Origin: Acinetobacter genomosp. 15BJ
GTDB taxonomy: Bacteria; Pseudomonadota; Gammaproteobacteria; Pseudomonadales; Moraxellaceae
DNA length: 64,000 nt
Direction of reading: 5' to 3'
Assembly (NCBI RefSeq): GCF_000400715.1
Contig: NZ_KE007345.1
Span: forward strand, 488,001 to 552,000
In this document: in pieces, positions 10,102 to 19,622 of the stretch
How positions within the stretch are numbered: the stretch's first letter is position 1
How the letters are laid out: each line of letters starts with the position of its first letter
Notes under the pieces: model-generated
Told to the model about the DNA's origin: nothing
What the model saw: the letters and a program-made list of their open reading frames with translations, nothing else
Database searches by the model: none
Translations under genes and position numbers: made by a program

Positions 10102-10707
10102 ATGATGCAATTACGTCTTGGTGTTGTCCTAGTCATTTCAGCTTTAAGTTTGGCTGGTTGTGGTCGTTTTGCCCTCAATAATCATTCTTTAGATTATAAA
10201 AAAGCGCAAGCGCTTGAACCACTCAAGTTCCCTGAGAATGCAACGGTAAGACCATTCACGCCATTGTATCCAGCACCGACGGTTGATCCACTTGCGATTC
10301 AACATGCGCCAACATTTGAGAGCAAGACTGGCAACCGTTATGCATTGCCTCGTCCAGAGTCAATGAAAACTGCAAGCAATAGCACTGAAGCGGCTGCAAC
10401 GACATTAGGCCGTCCACAATTGGTGATGGATGGGAATAAAAACCCATTACTGAAAGTGGAAGGTCCAACAGCAACTGCTTGGCAATATGCCTTTGCAACC
10501 GTGAGCAGCCTCAACTACAAAGTCATCTCTCAAGCAGATCATGGCTACGAAGCAACGATTAGGGTCGGTGAACAAAACTACCTGTTAAAGCTTTCTGCGG
10601 TTGGCTCAAGCAATACCATTGCCCTCTTCAAACTCGACACGACTTTTGCAGAACCAGCAGTTGCAACTGAAGTGTTAGCCCAGATTTACCAAAATTGGCC
10701 AGCCTAG
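10102..10707 (+). CDS. BamC/NlpB-like outer-membrane lipoprotein
   Basis: A 201-residue lipoprotein with a signal peptide ending in a lipobox (LSLAGC, Cys about residue 20). It then has a low-complexity proline-rich stretch and a C-terminal domain from about residue 105. The position between dapA and purC matches bamC (nlpB) of E. coli, a lipoprotein of the BAM outer-membrane assembly complex. It is much shorter than the two-domain E. coli protein, so it may carry only one BamC helix-grip domain. The function is inferred mainly from synteny and topology. Confidence 0.6.
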   Translation: MMQLRLGVVLVISALSLAGCGRFALNNHSLDYKKAQALEPLKFPENATVRPFTPLYPAPTVDPLAIQHAPTFESKTGNRYALPRPESMKTASNSTEAAATTLGRPQLVMDGNKNPLLKVEGPTATAWQYAFATVSSLNYKVISQADHGYEATIRVGEQNYLLKLSAVGSSNTIALFKLDTTFAEPAVATEVLAQIYQNWPA

Positions 10708-10728
10708 TCGTTTACTAGGCATTTTTTT
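10702..10728 (+). terminator. Hairpin and T-run overlapping the stop codon of the BamC-like gene
   Basis: Arms 10702-10708 and 10714-10720 are complementary and are followed by A plus seven T. The left arm includes the stop codon. It could terminate or attenuate read-through from dapA into purC. Confidence 0.7.
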
Positions 10729-10742
10729 CAAAAGGTTCCTCC

Positions 10743-11462
10743 ATGTTAAAACAAACCTTGCTCTATACTGGTAAAGCTAAATCTGTATACGAGACAGATA
10801 ACGCTGATCACCTGATTTTGGTCTTTCGTGATGATGCTTCGGCATTCAATGGCGAAAAAATCGAGCAACTCGATCGTAAGGGCAAGGTCAACAACCGTTT
10901 TAACGCCTTTATCATGGACAAATTAGCTGCTGCGGGTATCGAAACGCATTTTGAAAAATTGCTTTCTCCAACTGAAGTATTGGTTAAAAAACTTCAGATG
11001 ATCCCAGTTGAATGTGTGATTCGTAACTATGCGGCTGGTTCTCTTTGCCGTCGTTTAGGCGTTGAAGAAGGCAAAGAATTGACGCCTCCAACATTTGAAT
11101 TATTCTTCAAAGATGATGCGCTTGGCGATCCTATGGTGAATGAATCTCAAGCAATTGCTTTAGGTTGGGCGACTGCAGAACAGCTTGAAAAAATGAAAGA
11201 ATTGACTTACCAAGTGAATGATGTGCTTAAAGCATTATTTGACGCAGGTAATATGATTCTGGTTGATTTCAAACTTGAATTCGGCGTATTCCACGACCGC
11301 ATCGTATTGGGTGATGAATTCTCTCCGGACGGTTGCCGTTTATGGGACAAAGATACCAAGAAAAAACTGGATAAAGACCGTTTCCGCCAAGGTTTAGGTG
11401 GTGTGGTTGAAGCTTATGAAGAAGTTGCTTCTCGTTTAGGTATTAACTTAGATGACATCTAA
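10743..11462 (+). CDS. purC: Phosphoribosylaminoimidazole-succinocarboxamide synthase (SAICAR synthetase)
   Basis: An ATP-dependent step of purine synthesis that joins CAIR and aspartate. At 239 residues it has the standard bacterial length. The [11 protein letters not shown] nucleotide-binding start, the [14 protein letters not shown] block (about residues 88-101) and the [14 protein letters not shown] segment (about 185-198) are all present. It lies just after a terminator-like hairpin that separates it from dapA and the lipoprotein gene, and its own terminator follows. This gene order is also found in E. coli. Confidence 0.97.
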   Translation: MLKQTLLYTGKAKSVYETDNADHLILVFRDDASAFNGEKIEQLDRKGKVNNRFNAFIMDKLAAAGIETHFEKLLSPTEVLVKKLQMIPVECVIRNYAAGSLCRRLGVEEGKELTPPTFELFFKDDALGDPMVNESQAIALGWATAEQLEKMKELTYQVNDVLKALFDAGNMILVDFKLEFGVFHDRIVLGDEFSPDGCRLWDKDTKKKLDKDRFRQGLGGVVEAYEEVASRLGINLDDI

Positions 11463-11484
11463 GTCTGACTAAACTTTTGTTTCT

Positions 11485-11514
11485 AAAAAACCAGCTCAAT
11501 CGGGCTGGTTTTTT
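11485..11514 (+). terminator. Rho-independent terminator after purC
   Basis: Short GC stem (CCAGC at 11491-11495 with GCTGG at 11504-11508), flanked by A6 and T6 that extend the pairing. Confidence 0.85.
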
Positions 11515-11700
11515 ATTGCCAACCCAAAAATGAGTAACTTCATTTTAAATATCAATACCATATAAATCATCAACTTAAAATCTATAGATATAGCTTTGCG
11601 AGTTTTGTTCTAACCTTATGTTTTTATATTGTTTTTGAATTTTTTTTGATGCTCCTACCATGTTCACAAATGTTTACAGAACTTGAGTTAGAAGATCAAA

Positions 11701-14109
11701 ATGAATGCTCCCCTTGTAAAAACTTTTCCTTTAAGTCTAAGTAGTAGCCTGATTCTGCTTGCCCTGTATAGCAATGTTCATGCAGCTGAAAACAATCCCA
11801 TAGAGCCCGAACAAGTCAAAACACTCGCAACCATTGTGGTCACTGGAACCCGTACCAACAATCGCTCACAAACGGAATCCTTACAGCCGATTGATGTGAT
11901 TAGTGCCAAAGAGCTGACCGAACGCACGGGCTCCAATGAACTCGGCACAGCGCTATCTCGAATTATTCCTTCAATTAATTTTCCACGTCCAACCGTGGTG
12001 GATGGAACTGAACTGGTTCGTCCTGCTCAACTGAAAGGACTAGCACCTGATCAGGTACTGGTTTTGGTCAATGGCAAACGTCGCCACACCGGTGCCTTTA
12101 TTAACCTTGGCGGAACCATTGGTCGTGGTTCTGCCCCAACCGATTTAAATGCGATTCCAATCTCAGCGATTAGCCGTATCGAAGTACTCCGTGAAGGCGC
12201 ATCGGCTCGCTATGGCTCCGATGCGATTGCTGGGGTGATTAATATTATTTTGAAATCCAACCCTACACATGGCGAAGCAGGGATTAAATACGGGATTTAT
12301 AACAAAGGAGATGGTGAGCAAAAACAATCGTTTGTTTCAGGTGGCACCAAACTGAATAATTATGGTTATGCGATCTTTTCAGGGGAATGGCAGGATAGCC
12401 AAGCCACCAATCGTGCTGGCCCTGACCTGCGTGATCCCAAATCCAATACCTATGGACAGCGTACTTTCCGTTTTGGGGATCCAGATTCCGATGAGGTAAA
12501 AGCAGCCTTGAATTTAGGTTATGACCTCAGTGATCAAGCTGAGCTGTATTCTTTTGCGACCTATAGCCACCGTAATGCAGAAACTGCTGGATTCTATCGT
12601 TTAAGTAATGCCTCCAATAATATTCCTGCCCTGTTTCCCAATGGCTATCTACCGATCATTCAGGGCCAACTCGATGATTTTGCTGCGGTTGCAGGCATCA
12701 AAGGTGATTGGTCTGCATGGCATTATGATGCTTCGGTGAATTATGGTTTAAATCGCTATGATGTTGATACCAAAACAATTAATGTCGATCTCTATAAAGA
12801 CACCACCGTCACGCCTTTCGGATTCCAAAATGGCACACTGAAAAATGCACAAACGGTGGTGAATTTTGATCTTTCTCGAGAGGTTAATCTTGCAGCACTC
12901 GCCAGCCCACTGAATATTGCTTTTGGTACGCAATATTTGAATCAGAAGTATCAAATCCAAGCAGGAGATCCCGCTTCCTATTATAAAAGTGGCTCTTCTG
13001 GATTAGCAGGCTTTCGCTCTGCCGATGCTGGTGAATGGTCACGCGATAGTTATGCAGCTTATCTGGACTTAGAGGCCAATTTAACTGACAAACTGTCTGC
13101 ATCTACGGCCTATCGCCATGAATATTACAATGATTTTGGTCACACCGATAATGCGTCATTGTCTTTGCGTTATGCGATTCACCCAGCGATTGCCGTACGT
13201 GGTAGCGCCTCTACGGGTTTCCGTGCCCCAAGTCTTGCTCAACAATATTTTACCCAAACCTCTTCACAGCTGATCAATGGTCAATTTGCTGAAGCAGGAA
13301 CCTTCCCAACCACGTCATACGTTGCTCAACTGCTTGGTGCGGAACAACTCAGACCAGAGAAATCAAAAAACTATAGCGTGGGTTTGGTCTTGACGCCTAC
13401 AGATCAGTTATATGTGACTTTGGATGCTTATCAAGTCGACATTGATAATCGGATTAGTCTGTCGTCCAATATCAATGCCAGCAGTGCGACCGTTCGCCAA
13501 TACCTGAATTCAAAAGGGATCACCGACACCAACTTCAACACGATTCGGTATTTCAACAATGCCAGCGATACCCGCACGCGCGGTGTTGACTTAGTTGCGA
13601 CCTATAAATGGACTGCATTGCCTTATGGCGAACTAAATACCTCACTGGCCTACAACTACAATAAAAATAAAGTGACCCACGTGGATGGAAATCCAGCCAT
13701 CTTAGATGCGCTGGGCATTAACCTCATGCGTTTGGATCGTCGAGAGCAATACGGTTTATTGGCTGGCAGTACCCCTGAACATAAATTCAGTTTAGCGAAT
13801 GACTATAAGCTTGGAAACTTCACTGTGAATACCAACGTCACACGTTATGGCAGTTTTAAAACCTTTAGTAATTCTGGCGAAGCCAAAGACCAAAAATTCT
13901 CAGCCAAATGGTTACTCGATTTAGCGTTGTCTTACCAATATCAAAACTGGAACTTCACTGTCGGTGGCGACAATATTACCGATGTATATCCTGATAAAGA
14001 TGTCTACGATATCAACCAACCCACAGGTGGCAGCTTGCCTTATAGTCAGTTCTCGCCTTTTGGCTTTAATGGTGCGTTCTATTACGGCAAGATCAATTAT
14101 CGTTGGTAG
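11701..14109 (+). CDS. TonB-dependent outer-membrane receptor
   Basis: An 802-residue TonB-dependent transporter. There is a signal peptide to about residue 28 (VHAAENN), then a TonB-box-like ATIVVTGTR. The plug domain follows, with NGKRRHTGAFINLGG and RIEVLREGASARYGSDAIAGVINIILK at about residues 125-185. The long beta-barrel ends in an aromatic residue (W), as expected for outer-membrane insertion. I do not recognise the substrate. No convincing Fur box was seen in the 240 bp upstream, so iron regulation is not supported. It stands alone, without an adjacent TonB or ABC transporter. Confidence 0.9.
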   Translation: MNAPLVKTFPLSLSSSLILLALYSNVHAAENNPIEPEQVKTLATIVVTGTRTNNRSQTESLQPIDVISAKELTERTGSNELGTALSRIIPSINFPRPTVVDGTELVRPAQLKGLAPDQVLVLVNGKRRHTGAFINLGGTIGRGSAPTDLNAIPISAISRIEVLREGASARYGSDAIAGVINIILKSNPTHGEAGIKYGIYNKGDGEQKQSFVSGGTKLNNYGYAIFSGEWQDSQATNRAGPDLRDPKSNTYGQRTFRFGDPDSDEVKAALNLGYDLSDQAELYSFATYSHRNAETAGFYRLSNASNNIPALFPNGYLPIIQGQLDDFAAVAGIKGDWSAWHYDASVNYGLNRYDVDTKTINVDLYKDTTVTPFGFQNGTLKNAQTVVNFDLSREVNLAALASPLNIAFGTQYLNQKYQIQAGDPASYYKSGSSGLAGFRSADAGEWSRDSYAAYLDLEANLTDKLSASTAYRHEYYNDFGHTDNASLSLRYAIHPAIAVRGSASTGFRAPSLAQQYFTQTSSQLINGQFAEAGTFPTTSYVAQLLGAEQLRPEKSKNYSVGLVLTPTDQLYVTLDAYQVDIDNRISLSSNINASSATVRQYLNSKGITDTNFNTIRYFNNASDTRTRGVDLVATYKWTALPYGELNTSLAYNYNKNKVTHVDGNPAILDALGINLMRLDRREQYGLLAGSTPEHKFSLANDYKLGNFTVNTNVTRYGSFKTFSNSGEAKDQKFSAKWLLDLALSYQYQNWNFTVGGDNITDVYPDKDVYDINQPTGGSLPYSQFSPFGFNGAFYYGKINYRW

Positions 14110-14113
14110 TAAT

Positions 14114-14142
14114 CAAAAACCGAGCCTTCTGGCTCGGTTTTC
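14114..14142. terminator. Bidirectional terminator between receptor and amidohydrolase genes
   Basis: The stem AACCGAGCC / GGCTCGGTT (14118-14126 and 14131-14139) has A's before and T's after. It sits between two converging genes. Confidence 0.85.
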
Positions 14143-14145
14143 ACT

Positions 14146-15885
14146 TTAATTCTGCGTGTTCTGATAAATCAGTTTGCCTTCTTTATAGGTTGCCAGCACT
14201 TTAATGTTTTTTATCTCACGACTGGGTACCGTCAGCGGGTTCTGATTCAAAATGACCAAATCAGCCAATTTACCTTGGCTTAAAGTACCCTTGGTCTGGT
14301 CCTCAAAGTACTGATAAGCAGCCCAGTCTGTCATCGACTTTAATGCCAGATAAGGGCTAACTCTTTCATCAGGGCCCAAAATATAATCCGTACGTGTCAC
14401 TCGATTTACGGTCGCATCGAGCATCATCATACTGCTCGGTGGTACTACAGGTGCATCATGATGTTCGGTAAAGATCAGATGCTTTTTTAAAGCGGTTGCA
14501 GTTGGCGAAATATGGGCAGCTCGGGTTTCGCCTAGTGTTTGCTGACGATGCCAATCGCCCCAATAAAAGGTATGTAGCGAGAAGAACGATGGAATAATAT
14601 CTAAGGCCTTAAGCTGATCCAGTTGATCATCACGGATGGTTTGCGAATGAATCAATACACTACGACGATCTGCCAGCCCTTGTTTTGCTGTGGCATCTTT
14701 CACTGCCCCAATAAATTGATCAATGGCTGCGTCACCATTGGCATGCGCCAATACTTGCCAGCCTTGTTTAAAGGCCAAATTGATATAGTCCTTGACCTGT
14801 TGATCATTACTGATCGCTGGATAGCCCTTGTAAGTCTTATCTTTGCCTTCCGGTGGTACCAAATATGGTTGTGTCAGCCAAGCAGTTTTCCCCTGAGGTG
14901 AGCCATCCAAGCTAATTTTGACCCCACCAATCCGAAAATGATGATCATACTGATGGCTACTGCCTTGCTTGAGCATATAGTCTTGACTGGTGGTGATATC
15001 AGGATACGAAACAACATCGATCGGCAGTCGATTCTGCTTGGCTAAGGCATGCCACATTTCAGTGGTCCCCTGATCGGCCCGCCCTTCTTGTACCGTGGTA
15101 AAACCATTTTTTACATAGGCATCAATGCCTTTTTCTGCAATTTGGAACATCACCGCAGGGGGTACATCTTTAAAAATTGAGCCAATTGCAGTAAATAAAG
15201 CAGATTCTTCTAACACACCATTTGGGACATTTGAGTTGGCTTCACGGCGAATCACGCCACCCGCTGGATTCGGGGTATTTTGATTGATCTTCAGTAATTC
15301 AAGTGCTTTATGATTAACCGATGCTAAATGCCCAGATTGATGTAAAATCATCACGGGTTGGTCTAGAGACACCCGATCTAAATCTGTTGCCGTCGGATGA
15401 CGCTGCTCATTCAGTTGTGCATCATCATAGCCATTACCCAAAATCCAACCTCCCATGGTTTTAATCACGGATGGATTTTGAACTTTCCAACTATTCAGCA
15501 CATTCACCAAAGAATTGATATCTGAGACCTGACCATCAGGCATTGGGTAGAGATTGGCGACCATTTGATGGAAACCGACCATATTCACATGGCTATGCGC
15601 ATCAATAAAACTGGGCAATAAGGTTTTATTTTTTAGATCAATAGCTTGAACTCTTTTATCCGCTAAGCGTTCAGCCTGCTGCTTTGAGCCCACAAAACGA
15701 ATTTTTCCATCCTTGACCAACAGGGCTTCTGCATATTCAGGGGTATTGCCCGACATGGTGAGAATCGAGCCGCCATAAAACAGCTGTTCTGTCGATGCTA
15801 CAGGCATTGCTGTAGTTGCACAGCCCGCAACAGCCAGTGAAATAGAAGTGAATAAGATGCACTGTTTGAGATAAGTACGGTTCAT
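14146..15885 (-). CDS. Amidohydrolase family lipoprotein (YtcJ-like)
   Basis: A 579-residue metal-dependent hydrolase of the amidohydrolase-3 group. The N-terminus has a signal peptide with the lipobox LAVAGC (Cys about residue 22), so it is probably membrane-anchored on the periplasmic side. The metal-binding motif is in FIDAHSHVNM (about residue 95). Further His/Asp residues occur in VLAHANGDAAID and SVLIHSQT, and in the C-terminal ADLVILNQNPL, which is typical of the composite domain. The substrate is unknown; relatives act on N-acyl or cyclic amide compounds. Confidence 0.82.
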   Translation of the reverse strand: MNRTYLKQCILFTSISLAVAGCATTAMPVASTEQLFYGGSILTMSGNTPEYAEALLVKDGKIRFVGSKQQAERLADKRVQAIDLKNKTLLPSFIDAHSHVNMVGFHQMVANLYPMPDGQVSDINSLVNVLNSWKVQNPSVIKTMGGWILGNGYDDAQLNEQRHPTATDLDRVSLDQPVMILHQSGHLASVNHKALELLKINQNTPNPAGGVIRREANSNVPNGVLEESALFTAIGSIFKDVPPAVMFQIAEKGIDAYVKNGFTTVQEGRADQGTTEMWHALAKQNRLPIDVVSYPDITTSQDYMLKQGSSHQYDHHFRIGGVKISLDGSPQGKTAWLTQPYLVPPEGKDKTYKGYPAISNDQQVKDYINLAFKQGWQVLAHANGDAAIDQFIGAVKDATAKQGLADRRSVLIHSQTIRDDQLDQLKALDIIPSFFSLHTFYWGDWHRQQTLGETRAAHISPTATALKKHLIFTEHHDAPVVPPSSMMMLDATVNRVTRTDYILGPDERVSPYLALKSMTDWAAYQYFEDQTKGTLSQGKLADLVILNQNPLTVPSREIKNIKVLATYKEGKLIYQNTQN

Positions 15886-16030
15886 GAATTAAAATCCATA
15901 TTTTTATTATGTCTTTTTTGATTAAAGCTGATTCCGCTTGTAATAGAAAGCATTCACTGATTATTTTTGTAATGTTTGGTCAATTTTTGACTGTGCAGCA
16001 GCGTTACCTAAGTGCCACACAGCTCAGTGG

Positions 16031-17149
16031 TTAAAACATTTTGGCCAGTTTATTGGAGACTTTAATCGCAAGATCATCGACATAACGGCTATAAGGTTGT
16101 GCCAAAATAATGCTCAGCAACACGATCAGTAAACTTGCGAGTAATCCCGCATTGAGATAGGACAAGCTGCCTTGTACATATAAAAGATTAAACAATGGAA
16201 TGCCCAAAGCATAAAGTACAGCAAGATGAATTAAATAAATTGAAAATGAGATTTTGCCTAAAAATACCAAAACAGACCGATCAAAAAACTGTGCTAGCCA
16301 TTTGCCTTTGAGTACTGCATAAACAATACAAAAGCCACCAATAAAATTGAGGTAGTCATATGTTTGTTCACCGAGGAACTGGCTAAAAAGCTGATAGCTT
16401 GAGCTACTGTTATGTGCACCACAAAAATACAATCCCAACAAAAATAGCAGTACTGAAACTGCTGTACTCAGTTCTGCGGCATAGAGAAACAGCCCCATCC
16501 CTAAAACAAAGCTGAGAAGACCCAACAACACGGTTTGCGAGATCATATACGCTGTCACAATACTGATGATGAGAAATAGACCGCATAGAATCGGCAGCTT
16601 GCCATAGAAATAACAGGCCAGATAAATCACCAGTGACCCAAGCAACTCAATTTGCATGGTCCACAGCACCCAGTTATAGCTGGAATCACCAAATAAGAAT
16701 GCACCGATACTGCCTTCATATAAGGCGGTGCCCAGTTGCGGATGTGGGTTGGCAAGTGCTGCTCCCCACTCGGAAACATGCGACACATCCACAGGCACAA
16801 AACACACCAGATACGCGATGATACAAGAGACAAAGGCTGGAATCGCCAAGCGTGGGTAACGTTTGACCAAGGAATTTTTCAATTGCGTTGCGGTATTGTG
16901 CTTTTTAAAACTGGATAATGTCAGTACAAAGCCACTTAAAACAAAGAACACAAAAACTGCACCTGTACCTGAATAAAAGAAGGCCAAGGGCGAGTGATGT
17001 AACTGCGCAAAAAAGTCATATCGTGGTACAGCACTGACATCAAAATTATGCAGTTGCGGAAAAAAGGTCAGTGATAAATGTGACAACACAACGGCGAGAC
17101 ATGCCAAGCCTCGGATACTTTCCGCAGCATTAATTTTGTTTGTGGTCAT
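16031..17149 (-). CDS. Acyltransferase family protein (acyltransferase-3)
   Basis: A multi-pass membrane acyltransferase of 372 residues. The N-terminal AAESIRGLACLAVVLSHLS contains the family's conserved Arg and catalytic-site His in the first membrane segment. About ten hydrophobic segments follow (for example VFVFFVLSGFVLTL near residue 65 and FLGKISFSIYLIHLAVLYA near residue 300). Members O-acetylate polysaccharides, lipids or peptidoglycan. No polysaccharide gene cluster is adjacent, so the substrate is open. The gene is monocistronic on the minus strand. Confidence 0.85.
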   Translation of the reverse strand: MTTNKINAAESIRGLACLAVVLSHLSLTFFPQLHNFDVSAVPRYDFFAQLHHSPLAFFYSGTGAVFVFFVLSGFVLTLSSFKKHNTATQLKNSLVKRYPRLAIPAFVSCIIAYLVCFVPVDVSHVSEWGAALANPHPQLGTALYEGSIGAFLFGDSSYNWVLWTMQIELLGSLVIYLACYFYGKLPILCGLFLIISIVTAYMISQTVLLGLLSFVLGMGLFLYAAELSTAVSVLLFLLGLYFCGAHNSSSSYQLFSQFLGEQTYDYLNFIGGFCIVYAVLKGKWLAQFFDRSVLVFLGKISFSIYLIHLAVLYALGIPLFNLLYVQGSLSYLNAGLLASLLIVLLSIILAQPYSRYVDDLAIKVSNKLAKMF

Positions 17150-17276
17150 GGTGGAGCTTGATCATCCTTGATAAGCGGGATGATGCGACCTTTTATCTAT
17201 AGTGTCTAGAGGTCACTTACAAAAATACAGTGACTGTTCAGCGCATCAGCAACAACAAGCTAAACCAGACAATGTT

Positions 17277-18161
17277 TTAGTGTTTTTTCTGCGTTGCTAG
17301 CCAGCATAGAATCGAGCCTAAACACACCATAAATGCGCCATACCAGAAAGAAAGGCCTAATGGCGTACTGAGTAGAATTGCCGAGAAAAAGGCAGATAAA
17401 ACTGGAATAAAATAGGATGCCCCTGCCAATAACGTCACATTGCCATGCAAAATCCCAACATTCCAAGCGGCATAACCAAAGCCCATCGCTGCTGCCGCAA
17501 AAAACAATGAAATTGAAGAGGACCAATCAAAATCAAAGCGACCACCACCCATCAATGCATATTTAATCCAAAGCACCACCGAGACGAGGATAAAAAATAA
17601 GGTGATGCCATTGGTTCCCTGCGCAATTCTTGCTGTGAGCGTGCAGTACGCTGCCCACAGCAATGTTCCGATAAAGGCAAGCCCATAACTGAATGGATTA
17701 TTCTGGATGTTATGTAACATCCCTGACAAATCTAAGCCCTGCTCTCCACCGAGTACCCAACAGATCCCCAATATTGAAATGATAAAGCCAGGAATAATCA
17801 AAAAATTGGCTTTTTGCTGATTAAAAACAATGGCAGCGACCATGGTAAAGGTCGGCCATAAATAATTGACCATCCCCACCTCAATCGCCTGTCGATTATT
17901 ACTGCTATAGCCAATCGAAAGCGATAAACAAATTTCATAGGCAACAAATAGAATACTGCCCCAGATTAAATAGGTTTTGGGAAAGCTTTTGAGGCTGGTC
18001 CAACCGACCGAGAAAAACAGAAAAATTGAGGCCAGTGTATAAATTAGTGCTGCACCACCCACTGCGCCAAAATGACTACTGACATCCTTAATCAAGGCAA
18101 CAATCAAACTCCAGAGCAAGATCGCGACCAATCCAATTAGTGTTGCTTTTTTTGCGTTCAT
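17277..18161 (-). CDS. yddG: Drug/metabolite-transporter family exporter, YddG-like
   Basis: A 294-residue inner-membrane protein with about ten transmembrane segments in two EamA repeats. The opening (KKATLIGLVAILLWSLIVALIKDVS), the NYLWPTFTMVAAIVF segment and WNVGILHGNVTLLAGASYFIPVLSA resemble the aromatic amino-acid exporter YddG. I infer amino-acid export, but the substrate is not proven by sequence alone. It is about 105 bp from the end of rarA on the same strand and may have its own promoter. Confidence 0.75.
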   Translation of the reverse strand: MNAKKATLIGLVAILLWSLIVALIKDVSSHFGAVGGAALIYTLASIFLFFSVGWTSLKSFPKTYLIWGSILFVAYEICLSLSIGYSSNNRQAIEVGMVNYLWPTFTMVAAIVFNQQKANFLIIPGFIISILGICWVLGGEQGLDLSGMLHNIQNNPFSYGLAFIGTLLWAAYCTLTARIAQGTNGITLFFILVSVVLWIKYALMGGGRFDFDWSSSISLFFAAAAMGFGYAAWNVGILHGNVTLLAGASYFIPVLSAFFSAILLSTPLGLSFWYGAFMVCLGSILCWLATQKKH

Positions 18162-18265
18162 TTTTATACAAATAGAATATTGAGGCCAAAGCAGAATCTA
18201 TCGATGCGATTCAGAATCTTGCTTTGGACAATTTTAAAATGATCGGTGAATTCACCGAGTTTTGA

Positions 18266-19543
18266 TTACTGCTGCTGTTGTTCCTGTTGCCAACGACGCT
18301 GCTGCAAACGTTCGCCTTCGACTTCACGTTTATTTAAGGCTCGCTCATACAGTTTGGTACCGCGTAATTCTGGAGGCAAATAGTCTTGTAACACGAAGTG
18401 TTCAGGATAGTTGTGCGGATACAGATAATCCACGCCATAACCTTGCTGCTTCATCAACTTGGTTGGCGCATTGCGTAAGTGCAAAGGCACAGGCAGGTTT
18501 GCGGTTTTTTCTGCCAGCTCCAAGGCTTTGTTAATCGCGAGATAGGTACTATTACTTTTCGGGCTGGTAGCCAGATACACAGCACATTGCCCTAGAATAA
18601 TACGCGCTTCAGGCATTCCTACCGCTTGGACTGAACGGAAACACTCTCCCGCCAGCAACAAGGCATTTGGATTGGAATTGCCTATATCTTCCGATGCGGC
18701 AATCAGCATACGACGTGCAATAAAAACTGGATCTTCACCACCTTTCAGCATGCGTGCCATCCAGTACAGGGTCGCATCTGGATCACTGCCGCGAATCGAT
18801 TTGATAAATGCCGAAACCAGATCGTAATGCTGCTCACCCGATTTGTCGTAACGCGCAATATTTTGCTGCGCGACTTTAACGACGATGGCATTGGTTACGA
18901 TATTCTCAATGTCAGGCTCAAAGGTACTGGCAATCAAATCAATCAGATTGAGTGCCTTACGTGCATCACCTGCCGCAAACTGAATCAGCGCATCATATTC
19001 TTCAATCTGGATAAAACGTTCTTTTAAAAACTTATCCGTTTGAATGGCTTTATTCAGTAGAGTTTGAATCGCCTCAGCACTCAGATTATTCAGGGTATAC
19101 ACCTGACAGCGAGACAGCAAGGCACTATTCACTTCAAAGGAAGGATTCTCTGTAGTCGCCCCGATCAAGGTGATTTTGCCTTTCTCAACTGCATTGAGTA
19201 AGGCGTCTTGCTGCGATTTATTGAAGCGATGAATCTCGTCAATAAACACCACAGGGGTCAACAAGTCCCCACTTTCCGCAATCACCTCACGGAGTTCTTT
19301 CACGCCTGTATTGAGTGCAGAAAGGCTGATAAAAGGACGATCCACAGCCTGCGCCAATAACAATGCAATCGTGGTTTTCCCTACCCCTGGAGGCCCCCAG
19401 AAGATGATCGAAGGCAAATGCCCTTGATCAATCATCTGACGTAAAGGGGCATTTTCACCCAGCAAATGATCTTGTCCAATAATTTCGGACAAGTCACGAG
19501 GGCGTAAACGTTCAGGTAAAGGAATATGCGTATCTGACATCAT
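18266..19543 (-). CDS. rarA: Replication-associated recombination protein A (AAA+ ATPase)
   Basis: A clamp-loader-like AAA+ ATPase that acts at stalled replication forks (also called MgsA). Walker A is [13 protein letters not shown] (about residues 49-61), Walker B is [10 protein letters not shown] (about 98-107), and sensor 1 is [13 protein letters not shown]. The C-terminal tetramerisation region has [19 protein letters not shown] and [16 protein letters not shown]. It ends in a glutamine-rich tail. Start codons GTG 19546, ATG 19543 and ATG 19540 are adjacent, and the sequence does not decide among them. Confidence 0.95.
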   Translation of the reverse strand: MMSDTHIPLPERLRPRDLSEIIGQDHLLGENAPLRQMIDQGHLPSIIFWGPPGVGKTTIALLLAQAVDRPFISLSALNTGVKELREVIAESGDLLTPVVFIDEIHRFNKSQQDALLNAVEKGKITLIGATTENPSFEVNSALLSRCQVYTLNNLSAEAIQTLLNKAIQTDKFLKERFIQIEEYDALIQFAAGDARKALNLIDLIASTFEPDIENIVTNAIVVKVAQQNIARYDKSGEQHYDLVSAFIKSIRGSDPDATLYWMARMLKGGEDPVFIARRMLIAASEDIGNSNPNALLLAGECFRSVQAVGMPEARIILGQCAVYLATSPKSNSTYLAINKALELAEKTANLPVPLHLRNAPTKLMKQQGYGVDYLYPHNYPEHFVLQDYLPPELRGTKLYERALNKREVEGERLQQRRWQQEQQQQ

Positions 19544-19622
19544 CACTGGCTTTATGATCTTTTACCCTAGTCTATTGTGTCTGGCTCAAATCTACAATTT
19601 GAATCTGCACTCACGCGACATT

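Noticed and set aside
11530..11700. Fur box before the TonB-dependent receptor
   Set aside because: Only weak AT-rich matches; no GATAAT triplet pattern.
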